Positions 44,801 to 64,000 of a stretch of DNA of 64,000 bases are shown here, in pieces. A model generated the notes under the pieces. The model was given only the letters and a program-made list of their open reading frames with translations, did no database searches and was not told where the DNA came from. How positions within the stretch are numbered: position 1 is the first letter of the stretch; every line of letters begins with the position of its first letter. A program made the position numbers and the translations under genes. The DNA lies in contig OZ007517.1 in assembly GCA_963931865.1 (NCBI GenBank), forward strand, positions 10,498,899 to 10,562,898, written 5' to 3'. The stretch is from Axinella damicornis. Lineage: Eukaryota > Porifera > Demospongiae > Axinellida > Axinellidae.

Positions 44801-46005
44801 TGCAGCATGGGACAGTGCAGCATGGGACAGTGCAGCATGGGACAGTGCAGCATGGGACAGTGCAGCATGGGACAGTGCAGCATGGGACAGTGCAGCATGG
44901 GACAGTGCAGCATGGGACAGTGCAGCATGGGACAGTGCAGCATGGGACAGTGCAGCATGGGACAGTGCAGCATGGGACAGTGCAGCATGGGACAGTGCAG
45001 CATGGGACAGTGCAGCATGGGACAGTGCAGCATGGGACAGTGCAGCATGGGACAGTGCAGCATGGGACAGTGCAGCATGGGACAGTGCAGCATGGGACAG
45101 TGCAGCATGGGACAGTGCAGCATGGGACAGTGCAGCATGGGACAGTGCAGCATGGGACAGTGCAGCATGGGACAGTGCAGCATGGGACAGTGCAGCATGG
45201 GACAGTGCAGCATGGGACAGTGCAGCATGGGACAGTGCAGCATGGGACAGTGCAGCATGGGACAGTGCAGCATGGGACAGTGCAGCATGGGACAGTGCAG
45301 CATGGGACAGTGCAGCATGGGACAGTGCAGCATGGGACAGTGCAGCATGGGACAGTGCAGCATGGGACAGTGCAGCATGGGACAGTGCAGCATGGGACAG
45401 TGCAGCATGGGACAGTGCAGCATGGGACAGTGCAGCATGGGACAGTGCAGCATGGGACAGTGCAGCATGGGACAGTGCAGCATGGGACAGTGCAGCATGG
45501 GACAGTGCAGCATGGGACAGTGCAGCATGGGACAGTGCAGCATGGGACAGTGCAGCATGGGACAGTGCAGCATGGGACAGTGCAGCATGGGACAGTGCAG
45601 CATGGGACAGTGCAGCATGGGACAGTGCAGCATGGGACAGTGCAGCATGGGACAGTGCAGCATGGGACAGTGCAGCATGGGACAGTGCAGCATGGGACAG
45701 TGCAGCATGGGACAGTGCAGCATGGGACAGTGCAGCATGGGACAGTGCAGCATGGGACAGTGCAGCATGGGACAGTGCAGCATGGGACAGTGCAGCATGG
45801 GACAGTGCAGCATGGGACAGTGCAGCATGGGACAGTGCAGCATGGGACAGTGCAGCATGGGACAGTGCAGCATGGGACAGTGCAGCATGGGACAGTGCAG
45901 CATGGGACAGTGCAGCATGGGACAGTGCAGCATGGGACAGTGCAGCATGGGACAGTGCAGTATGGGACAGTGCAGTATGGGACAGTGCAGTATTGGACAG
46001 TGCAG
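44801..46005. repeat. 15-bp minisatellite, 80 copies
   Basis: From 44806, 77 apparently identical units of CATGGGACAGTGCAG are followed by three variant units beginning TATGGG or TATTGG. The unit length is divisible by three and no frame has a stop, so all six frames are open for about 1.2 kb. These frames are artefacts of the repeat unless shown to be expressed. Confidence 0.97.
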
Positions 46006-46193
46006 TATACAAGAAAGGAAGAAATACGAAGAAAATGATGAGCATATTAGGTGCACTCTGCTCCTGCCTGGTGAGCCAGACAGACGTACATTAAGCTAGT
46101 TATATAAAACAGTACAAAGGTGTCCAGCAGACCTAGCATCTAACAATGATTTTGTTCACACTGAATATTCAGACAGGGTCACTTTTGATGTGG

Positions 46194-46831
46194 CTACTTT
46201 TTGTCAAGATCCAAAGTTTCCAGCTGGTCTAGGAGCTCATCTACTGATTCAGAATCACTGGGTACTGGTGTTAGGTCTTCCTCGTCTAAGTCTCGTTCAG
46301 AAACACTGCTCTCTGTGACTGATGAAGACTCAGAGAATACACTCACGTCATCAGGTTCTTCCACAGGGGTGTAGTCTCGGCAGTTATACCCAAGCTCTTG
46401 GCATTTCTCACACAATTCTTGTACATGTGGTTTGCGATCTTTGTTGTGATATCGGTGTAGTAATGGTCGCAAGGTCGTAGGAAGGATCATCTTCTGGCAT
46501 TGCAGACATTGCTGCCCCTTCCCTTCCCAAGCGTTGCCACTGAACCAGCTGCGGTTACAATCTTCACAGCAAAACTCGCCAAACATTCGCTGTGGTTTGG
46601 GCTGAATCTCCTACATCAGAATAAAGATACACATCTTCAAGATGAATTCTAGCTAAGTGTTTAGAGCTGAAAACTAATTGACCGTGCTATGCGATGTACC
46701 TTTTCCGTGGCTGGTCTGTATTTGTAGGGCTGTACATCCTTGTAGCACATCTTACACAACTTGCTTCTCCCCGAAGTGTTCTTGATCTTCCACTTGTACC
46801 CACACTCACACCTGTACTTGGCCACCATCAT
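46194..46831 (-). CDS. ZAR1-like 3CxxC zinc-finger protein, copy 3
   Basis: Exon 1 46700-46831 (MMVAKYRCECGYKWKIKN, LCKMCYK) and exon 2 46194-46610 (EIQPKPQRMFGEFCCEDC, SGNAWEGKGQQCLQC, RKPHVQELCEKC, acidic tail ending LDLDKK). It matches the copy at 38750-39399 in structure, including the LTPVPSDSES stretch. Two adjacent ATGs make the exact start uncertain by one residue. The left breakpoint of the segmental duplication lies within its exon 2. Confidence 0.78.
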
Positions 46832-47483
46832 GACCTGATGGAGGATAGCAATAGTGTATGTCTATAGCTAATTATTACATGGTACAATAAGTTCCAAGTT
46901 AGAGGATAACGTTCTCTTATGGTAATACCTTTTCTGGCTTCCTAGCCAATGCCAGTAATGCTGCCATTGCCATGCACACCCCAGTCAGCAACCTGTAGCT
47001 ACAGATCAAGTGTAGGTCAGCCTATTATCCTTGTAAGTTATGTACTAGAACACAGCATATACAAACGGGCGTGACTCAGCACTTCTCAGAACTGTTCAAC
47101 TGCATTCATTTGTGAACACCCATGATTATCATGTGAGCTCCCGGAAACTGGCAGAAGAATGACCGTGACCAGCGCAGCCTGGCCTGGCATGTGAACCCAA
47201 TAGCTACAGGAACAGCTGCACCAAATAACATAATAAGAGCACTATTCAATCATCAATGTTAAGTTACAGTGTGATTCACAAATGAATAATTAGCTAGCTA
47301 TATAGGAGGCAAAAGCCTTAATTGAAAATTGATGTTGCCAATTCCAAGTACACAACACAAACTTCACTTATACAGTAGCTAGAGTAGGTCTGAGGTCAGC
47401 TACTCACTCAAAAATAAAACCTCAATCCTAAATAGCTACTTTGCTAGCTACACTGCAATTTGCAATTAGAAGTTTCGATGAAG

Positions 47484-48163
47484 TTAGAGGATTATACAAC
47501 CTTTATCTTGGTTTCTTGAGGTAGGCTTATATGTAGATTTCGTAGTGGTATATGCATATTGAGGTTCTGGGAACGAGACCACCTCAAACCCTGCAGGGTT
47601 CGAGGCCATGGTGTATGTAGTAGATTGTGAACTTGGCCTACTCTGAGTAGGTGGTGGAGGGTTGTACCGTCGGCAGTTGTATCCCAGCTCCTGACACTTT
47701 TGACACAAGTTCTGCTGGTGTGGCTTGCGATCTTCCTCATCATCATCAGTGTGGGTACGGGGCTGCAGCGGTCGCAAAGCCTTTGGCAAGACCATCCTCC
47801 GGCAGGTTTGACACTGCTGTCCTTTACCTTGCCAAGCGTTTCCACTGGACCATCGGCGTTGACAATGTTGACAGTAAAAGTGTCCAAACATACGCTGTGT
47901 CACAGCCTGTGTGCAAGATGGTGGGACGGTGCACTATATTATAGCTAAGATCAGGTGATGTTCAATATTCCTTTAAAACTTCCACCAAATAGCTAGCTAC
48001 ATGCATTGATCGCAGACGCAGCTAATATTTCAGCACAATATAGCTATAGGCCCACCACCCCAGGTACTAGCTAGCTAAGAAAATCCAACTGCAGCCGTGT
48101 CGCGTGCTTCATGCAGCTCCCCCATCATGCAAACCACAGCTGTCGTACCCGTACCTCAGACAT
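47484..48163 (-). CDS. 3CxxC zinc-finger protein with C-terminal CaaX box, copy A
   Basis: A 9-base first exon (48155-48163, MSE) splices to 47484-47906 to encode 143 residues. It has MFGHFYCQHC, WSSGNAWQGKGQQCQTC, RKPHQQNLCQKCQELGYNC, then a Pro/Ser/Thr-rich linker and the end CIIL. The final Cys-aliphatic-aliphatic-Leu fits a geranylgeranylation signal, which would attach the zinc finger to membranes. This tail replaces the acidic tail of the neighbouring zinc-finger genes. The ERCC3 pseudogene lies just upstream. Confidence 0.78.
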
Positions 48164-48473
48164 TCTCGATCTTTTGCTGTTCGCAACGAGAGTCCGCACT
48201 CAGAGCTCCCCAATAATGTTGAGTTGCAACAAGTGTTCGGTTACGTAATACGTAAATGCATTGTTCTTTCGTGCAAAATTAGCACTGTGACAATAGGGGA
48301 TAATAAGTGAATGTAAGTTGAATCAAAGTGTCCTCAGTGTTGTCTCCTCAGTTTGAACAGTGGGTGCTGTGGTCTGGCGCTGCGGTACTCCATGTAGACC
48401 ATATCGTCCGCCCCTGACATCGAGGCCATGAACCTGCCCTGCGGCTCACCAGACTGCCAGACTGTGGATGGAT

Positions 48474-48502
48474 GGGGGGGGGGGGGGGGGGGGGGGGGGG
48501 GG
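48474..48502. repeat. Poly-G run (29 G)
   Basis: Follows the last-exon copy of the ERCC3 pseudogene. The equivalent point in unit B has (GT)n plus about 20 G. On the sense strand this is poly-C before an acceptor. Confidence 0.9.
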
Positions 48503-49599
48503 AGCTAATGACTCAAGGCTTGCGGTGGCCTACAGTTAAAGGACTCAACTGTCTAGTTACATTAGCCCCATTGTGTAACGGGATTTCTATCAGGTTGTAG
48601 TTCTACTCTGAGGAGGGTTTCAAACTAGGATCTCTTTGTTAGTTGGATCACTTGGTTAGTGATGCAATCAACCCCAGGAACCGAAGGAACCGAAGGAACT
48701 GTCGGATTAGATGCTGAATATTTGTGATAGCTTACATGGAACACTGACCCAAACTACAGTGAAGGAATAAAAGCAATAGCTTGGGGTCTACACGACGGAG
48801 AGTAGACAAATTAAACAACTAAGCAACTCATTCAATATGGGGAACTGAGTGGGTATGGCACAAGACACCTGTGGTTTGGATGTCATGGGAGCTGCTCCCT
48901 CCTCATCAGCATCTGCGTCCGACGCAGCCAGCACCTACACACACAGATTGTGCAAGACATTGATTGACCCACACACACACACAGACTGCATGTGCAAGAC
49001 CATCGATTGACCTACACAAACACACAGATTGTGAAATACCACTTCAGCAGAGGTAGTCACCAGTTGCATTGACAAACTTCACAGAGTTTTTAAGTAAAAT
49101 AATGTGATGACAACATTTGGTCTGACAAAGACCTGTACAGCCTGATTGTAATGATTTTGCTCAAGCTATGTGTGAGGTCCATTAGCACAATAGCATTTGC
49201 TACACTGTGATAGCTATGGTGGCAGAAAAGAAATCCCACACCCTGTTGGAGATTGAATCAGACTTTAACGACAGCTGCAATAGAAAAGTGAGTCTTACCT
49301 TCTGCAGTAGTTCGGCCTGTTCTTTCTTGGTCATGTAGGACAAGTTGGCTTCCTGGTCAGGAAAACGCACGACATAACCAAAAGTTTGGCTGATGACACG
49401 ACGGCAACTCACTTTATCCATCCCTGCAAGTTTGGTGATCACCTACACAAAGATAGGCAGCCTCATTCCCAGACCATCCTAACCTCATTCCCAGTCCATC
49501 CCACCTCATTTCAATGTCATCCTAAATCCATTCCCGAGTCATCCTAACTCCATTCACAGGTCATCCTAACTCCTTTCCAGCCATCTCACTGCCATAGTT

Positions 49600-50020
49600 A
49601 CCCCGTGCGCATGCGCAGCAGGGGGTAGAGTGATCGGTTTTGTCTGTCAGTCTGTCCACAGTCCAAGCGCGGTTTGAGCAGTGAAGGCCTTGTTGAAGGC
49701 ATATTTCAGGATAGAAGTGTCAGAATTCAGAAAATACTAGCGTCTACATAACTCACAGACCGGAGATCTACTCGAGAGGCTGAGAAAAGCTGCGTGAAAG
49801 TCGTGCTTCTAATTAATACAACTTGACCACACCCAATTTCTAACATTACTGACGGTATCTCATTCTGCATGCTGACATCGCTGTAAATCGTGGCCTAGCT
49901 AGCTCATCGTGCATGCCGTATGAATAATCGGAGGTAGGCCTATCGCTGTCAAGTCAAAGTTGCGCACGGGGTACGTGCTCTGCTGAGCACCTCTAGTTTT
50001 AGCTTGTGACTTCACCGATC
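49600..50020. other. Insertion specific to duplication unit A
   Basis: Sequence between the CATCTCACTGCCATAG and GATCAGACCAGCCATGCT points has no counterpart in unit B, so it was gained in A or lost from B. No inverted ends or coding capacity were recognised. Confidence 0.55.
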
Positions 50021-51015
50021 AGACCAGCCATGCTGACGTTTTACCAGTCAGTTGGCTGACAGCTGAATATTTGCAAAACTTGTCATCACTCTAACTACAG
50101 AGGAGACTTCTCCAACCTTGAAACTGTATCCTTGGTTGACTAGAAACCGCTGCCTCTTGGTAGAGAAATGCATCTCCTCAGTATCCTGCAACAGAAAACA
50201 TACCAATCAGAGTATACTGAGAATTACTGGAGATTACTAGAGATTACTGGGGAGTACTAGAGATTACTGGAGATTACTGGAGATAATCTATTCAGCAGCG
50301 GTATGTTCCCACAACAGAGGTGTCGTTACCTGGGACACCAGTGAGTAGAAGTATGCATTATACTCCTCCGCTATAGCATCTGTACAGAGAACACACATAC
50401 AGTGAACATGGCACGGTCCGGTTCCAGTTATGAAAAATGGAGGTGGACTCATCCGGGGATGAGGCCATACCCCAACACCTCACCTTTCTTTGGTCGCAAG
50501 ATTCTTCCAAGCCTTTGTGCTTCCTGAGAGAAAGAAATCTGAATCAACCAACCAACAAGCCTATAGCCTCGTTCCCGGGCCATGTGGGAACAAGGCTACC
50601 GACCAACTAGCCTCGTTCCCGGGCCATGTGGGAACGAGGCAACTAGCCTCATTCCCAGGCCGTGTAGGAACGTGGCTACCGACCAACAAGAAATGAGTGT
50701 CAGTCGTCTTGTGGTTTGTGATGCAGAGGTAGGACTTGTGCATTCAACTCGAGGCTAAGCTGCCCATTCTTCAGGTGGGCCTTGTCTGTCACTACACAGC
50801 ACAAGCTAGTGTAACCAATCATTCGGCATGAGTCCCAACTCTCGTGGTGTTGTTGAACATGCGTGATCGTAATCCATGCAGTTTCGGGTTGCTCTGTGGT
50901 TTGGGCTGAATCTCCTACATCAGAATAAAGACACACATCTTCAGGATGAATTCTAGCTAAGCTTTATATTGTTTAGAGCTGACAACAAAATGACCGTGCT
51001 ATGCGATGTACGTAC

Positions 51016-51145
51016 CTTTTTCCGTGGCTGGTCTATATTTGTAGGGCTGTACATCCTCGTAGCACATCTTACACAACTTGCTCCCCCCCGAAGTGTTCTT
51101 GATCTTCTACTTGTACCCACACTCACACCTGTACTTGGCCACCAT
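51016..51145 (-). pseudogene. Orphan first exon of a ZAR1-like zinc-finger gene
   Basis: Copy of exon 1 of the gene at 46700-46831 (MVAKYRCECGYK). A TGG to TAG change puts a stop right after YK, and one extra T lies at the 3' edge. Its exon 2 is reduced to a few codons at 50893-50915 by the duplication breakpoint. It cannot make the protein. Confidence 0.85.
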
Positions 51146-51795
51146 CACGACCTGATGGAGGATAGCAATAGTGTGTGTCTCAGTCTATAATACATGGTAC
51201 AATAAGTTCCAATTTAGAGGATGAAGTTTCTCTTATGGTAAATACCTTTTCTGGCTTCTTAGCCAATATTGTCTTCAATGCCAGTATTGCAGCCATTGCC
51301 ACAACCTAGTCAGCAACCCCTATTAGCTACACATCAAGCTAGTGTAGCTAGGTCGTATTAACCTTGTAAGCTATGTAGCTAGCTAGAACAAAGCATATAT
51401 AAACGGGCGTGACTCAACACATTCTCAGAAATGTTCAACTGTATTCATTTGTGAACACCCATGATTATCATGTGAGCTCCCGGAAACTGGCAGAAGAATG
51501 ACCCGTGACCAGCCTGGCATGTGAACTCAATGTTTACAGGAATAGCTAGCTACAGGAATAACATGAGCACTATTCGATTATCAAAGTTACAGTGTGATTC
51601 AGATCACAAATGAACAAAAGCAGTGAGGCAGCCTTAATTGAAATTGATGCTGCCAATTCCAAGTACAAAAAACCCTCGTGTTCTAACTTACAGTAGTCAA
51701 CTGTCAAGAGGTCATGCAGCAACTCACTCAAAAAAACACCTCGATATAAATAGCTAGCTGCTTTGCTAGCTACAATTGGCAATTGCAATTAGAAG

Positions 51796-52370
51796 TTAGA
51801 GGATTATACAACCATCATCTTGGCTTCTTGTGGAATGAGAACTCGGCCTAGGTGGTGGAGGGTTGTACTGTCGGCAGTTGTATCCCAGCTCCTGACACTT
51901 CTGACACAAGTTCTGCTGGTGGGGCTTGCGATCTTCATCATCATCGTCACTGTAGGTTCGGGGCTGCAGCGGCCGCAAAGACTTTGGCAAGACCATCCTC
52001 TGGCAGGATTGACACTGCTGTCCTTTACCTTGCCAAGCATTTCCACTGGACCATCGGCGATGGCAGTATTGACAGTAAAAATCTCCAAACATACGCTGTG
52101 TGCAAGATATGGTGGGACAGTGCACAATTACTATAAGATCAGCTTTGAAGACGTTCATTGTAATTCCTTAAGACTTCCACCCTAGCTGATCGCAGAATTA
52201 GCTAGCTAAATTATTTTAGTGCAATACATAGCTACCCCAGGTAGCTAGCTAGGTGCTTGTTGTGAACAGCTAGCTAGCTCGAAAATCCAACTGCATGTAA
52301 TTACCCCTAGCTGTTTGCTCCCCCGGATCGTGCAAACCAGGCTGTCGTATCATATCCGTACCTCAGACAT
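51796..52370 (-). CDS. 3CxxC zinc-finger protein with C-terminal CaaX box, copy B
   Basis: Exons 52362-52370 (MSE) and 51796-52095 encode 102 residues: MSERMFGDFYCQYC, WSSGNAWQGKGQQCQSC, RKPHQQNLCQKC, a short Pro/Ser linker, and CIIL. It lacks the ~30-residue linker insert present in copy A, yet keeps all Cys pairs and the CaaX box. That suggests selection on both the finger and the prenylation signal. Confidence 0.8.
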
Positions 52371-52537
52371 TCTCTTGCTGTTCGCAAACGAGAGTTCGCA
52401 CTCACTTCACATCATAATTATACCGGCAACAAGTGCTCCGTTATTATTACGTAAATGCTCCTCTCCGCAAATTATATATTTTGCACTGTGATAATACGGA
52501 AATATCAGAAGGTGAATGAAGTTGAATCAAAGTGTTC

Positions 52538-62131
<9,594 letters not shown>

Positions 62132-62520
62132 CCTAGCTGTCTGATGTCCAATGGGCTGCTAGCGGCGGGCGCAACACCTCTGGCGGCCAGCTAAACTGCC
62201 AAGTCAGCAATAGTCTCGTGCCCATAACCTAGGTCACATGACTTAAGCAAACCAATCGCATTCGAGCTTCGGAAGCGAGTGCGAGCAGGAACACGTGCTA
62301 TCACGCGCAAGCAAATCGGAGGGTACTTGCGCGTGTGCATTCTGGTAGGTGCTGAAGGCCGCCGGCTTCACTGGCGGTATACTGCCTAGCCGGAGGAACT
62401 AACTGAAAAAAAGAGAGCCTGACGTCCAGAGCAGGCTCGTCCAGCAAAGAAATTGCTGCACAAGGCGACCAACTTCGTGAAAAAAAGGACTGTCGTGTAC
62501 CGTGGCCATTGTCACCGAAA
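62132..62520. promoter_or_regulatory. Divergent promoter region, ERCC3 / LOTUS gene
   Basis: 389 bases separate the two start codons. GC-rich in part (CGGGCGC, GCGCGTGTGC). No TATA box is evident. A bidirectional, probably TATA-less promoter is inferred. Confidence 0.55.
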
Positions 62521-64000
62521 ATGGACCGAGCTGCTCTATTGGAGAGGACCAAGAAGGAGCTGCGGTCTTTGCTGATATCAGCTCCTCGCGGTGTCCCCGC
62601 AAGAATGCTTTACAAAGACTACAAGATGGTCATTGGAAAGGAGCTCCCTTATCGGCAGCTGGGTTTCAGAAATGCGGACGAGTTTGTCCAGTCGCTGAGT
62701 GATGTCGTGAGGTTGGGGTTTGGCCCAACAGGAGAACAGACTTACTTTGGCGTGGCAAATGCTGAGACTGCTCAAATCTCACGGTTTGTTGCTTCGCAAA
62801 AGAAGCCCAAGTTGAAGAAATCTCATGCGCCACCTCCAACTATCGCAAGGACGCCGATGAGAATGGCTGCTTTCACGAGGAAGTCTCACTATGGTCCCCG
62901 TCCTTATTTCAAAGGTGGCAGCACCAGCCGAGGTGGTAGACCAGGTTTGTGTAATTTCAAGTTTATTTGTGGTTTTGCCGTAAGAGCGGCTGCATTGACG
63001 TCACAAAACCACGTGACTGAGTACTTCTGCATGGTAAAAGAACATGGAGTTCAATGGCAGCTGAACAGAAACTACTGACTCACTTGTACTCCAGGTCGCG
63101 TAGCTGCTCGATCTAATCGGCATGGTAACTGCGCTACAGTGACATTTGACACAGTAGTACTTCGTAAGTTCGAGCTGCTTGCGTTTCTGAGATCACCCTA
63201 GAAATTACTACTTTGTCATGCAGTTTTATGAAAGAAACAGAATATAACGGAGGGCGTTTCGGTTGTTTTACGGCCGGTGACGTCAAATGCAGCCGCTCTA
63301 TACGACCTTGGAGCTTAGTGTTTTCATAAGGTACTGAGTGACCTTCCATATAAGGAAGGCACCCAGCTCTGCCCCCCCCCCCCCCCCCCCCTCCAATGGA
63401 AAAATGTAGGGATAAGTATATTTTGAGGTTGTTTCGATGGGCTTCTCCATTCTCTAGTGTTATGTGCACGTACTGACATTGTTGACAAACCACTGAATAG
63501 CCTCATCCCCAAGTCGCCCTGCACAGTTTCCTGAGAACAAGCACATCATATCCCCGTGTGTTGTTGCCATCCGAAATCTGACTATTGAGTCAAGCCCCGG
63601 AAGTTTTGCCTGAGTAGCTAGGTATGGTTGGGTGGGTACTGTTGCTAGGTACGGTTGGGTACTGTTGCTAGGGGGTACTGTTGCTAGGTACGGTTGGTTG
63701 GGTACCGTTGTTTGGAGTCGTGTGTTCTTGTTTACCCAGGTCCTCTCCTTGCCTCCACTTTCCCTCCTCATCACTCCCCTTTCCCTCCCCATCACTCCCC
63801 ACCCCATCCCTCCTTCCGCTCCTACCCTCAACCCTGGGCTCCTCCGCTGTTACCTCTTTCGATGGAGTATGCCCTCCTTCCCCACCACCCGCACCATCCT
63901 CTCCATCACCCTCCCCACCACCTTCCCTTCGACCATCCTCACCACCTTCCCCTCGACCCTCCTCACCACCTTCCCCTCGAACATCCTCACCACCTTCCCC
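62521..64000 (+). CDS. LOTUS (OST-HTH) domain protein, 5' part, TDRD5/TDRD7-like
   Basis: Starts MDRAALLERTKKELRSLL. The LOTUS fold follows, with SAPRGVPARMLYKDYKMVIG, PYRQLGFRNADEFVQSL and VVRLGF, then GVANAETAQISRFVASQKK. This matches the N-terminal LOTUS domain of TDRD5/TDRD7, germ-granule proteins that bind RNA or Vasa. The first exon probably ends at 62944 (GGTAGACCAG before GT). A 30-base exon 63095-63124 and an exon from 63740 to beyond the window join in phase 1. The last piece is His/Pro-rich with a ~24-bp repeat. Tudor domains, if any, lie outside. The frame of the 63740 exon is less sure because all three frames are open there. Confidence 0.7.
63600..63712. repeat. Short tandem repeat, GTTGCTAGGTACGGTTGGG units
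   Basis: Three to four irregular units in the intron before the 63740 exon. A C-run (63373-63391) lies further upstream. Confidence 0.75.

Larger units (their letters stand above)
48334..50523 (-). pseudogene. ERCC3: Duplicated 3' exons of ERCC3 (unit A)
   Basis: Retains exons matching the C-terminal part of ERCC3, from EAQRLGRI (50484-50523) through VITKLAGMDK, EANLSY, VLAASDADADEEG to the last exon ending at 48334. It lacks all upstream exons. Near 48430 one base is missing relative to unit B, shifting the frame before the conserved [13 protein letters not shown] end. Residual exons could still be used as alternative 3' exons by read-through from ERCC3, but there is no direct sign of that. 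Confidence 0.82.
46590..50886. repeat. Tandem segmental duplication, unit A
   Basis: Direct copy of 50894-55072. Shared contents in order: 5' tip of zinc-finger exon 2, zinc-finger exon 1, CaaX zinc-finger gene, ERCC3 3' exons, intronic hairpin units. Unit A holds an extra ~400 bases (about 49600-50020) absent from B; B has the longer hairpin array. Confidence 0.88.

Noticed and set aside
44785..46099. Four overlapping >400-residue open frames of perfect 5-residue repeats
   Set aside because: They exist on both strands only because the 15-bp unit has no stop in any frame. No splice sites, composition signal or homology supports coding.
49200..49442. Single 80-residue ORF ITKLAGMDKVSCRRV...
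   Set aside because: It reads through a short intron. ERCC3 family comparison shows two exons (…AGMDK and EANLSY…) with GTGAGT and CAG between them.

Overview
The window is animal nuclear DNA: spliced genes with GT-AG introns, metazoan gene families, many microsatellites and short inverted-repeat elements. The gene set (cadherin ectodomain fused to NIDO/AMOP/VWD, relatives of J1-crystallin, LOTUS protein) and the compact layout suggest an early-branching metazoan, probably a sponge. That assignment is inference from content, not a search result.

Layout, left to right. (1) 680-9131, +: 3' part of a class IA PI3-kinase regulatory subunit (p85-like). (2) 9776-26994, +: a ~3,860-residue transmembrane protein with NIDO, AMOP, VWD, EGF and about 21 cadherin repeats. 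(3) 27273-33460, -: complete calreticulin ending in KDEL. (4) 34076-36015 and 36361-38379, +: two tandem genes of the J1-crystallin/ADP-ribosylglycohydrolase family. Each has an in-frame TGA in the same codon and a well-formed form 2 SECIS hairpin in its 3' UTR, so I read them as selenoprotein J (SelJ) genes. The second copy has another TGA where the first has Cys. (5) 38750-52370, -: a cluster of small ZAR1-like 3CxxC zinc-finger genes, intact and broken. Two of them end in a CaaX prenylation box. An uncharacterised gene (43573-44736) and an 80-copy 15-bp minisatellite lie among them. (6) 46590-55072: a direct tandem segmental duplication of about 4.2 kb. It copied the 3' exons of ERCC3 together with zinc-finger genes and left an ERCC3 3' pseudogene. 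(7) 52538-62131, -: the full ERCC3/XPB helicase of TFIIH. (8) 62521-64000, +: the 5' end of a LOTUS (OST-HTH) protein, divergent from ERCC3.

The most exciting part is the SelJ pair. Also notable are the cadherin chimera with its alternating linkers, the prenylated zinc-finger family, and strand-biased microsatellites placed directly at 3' splice sites.
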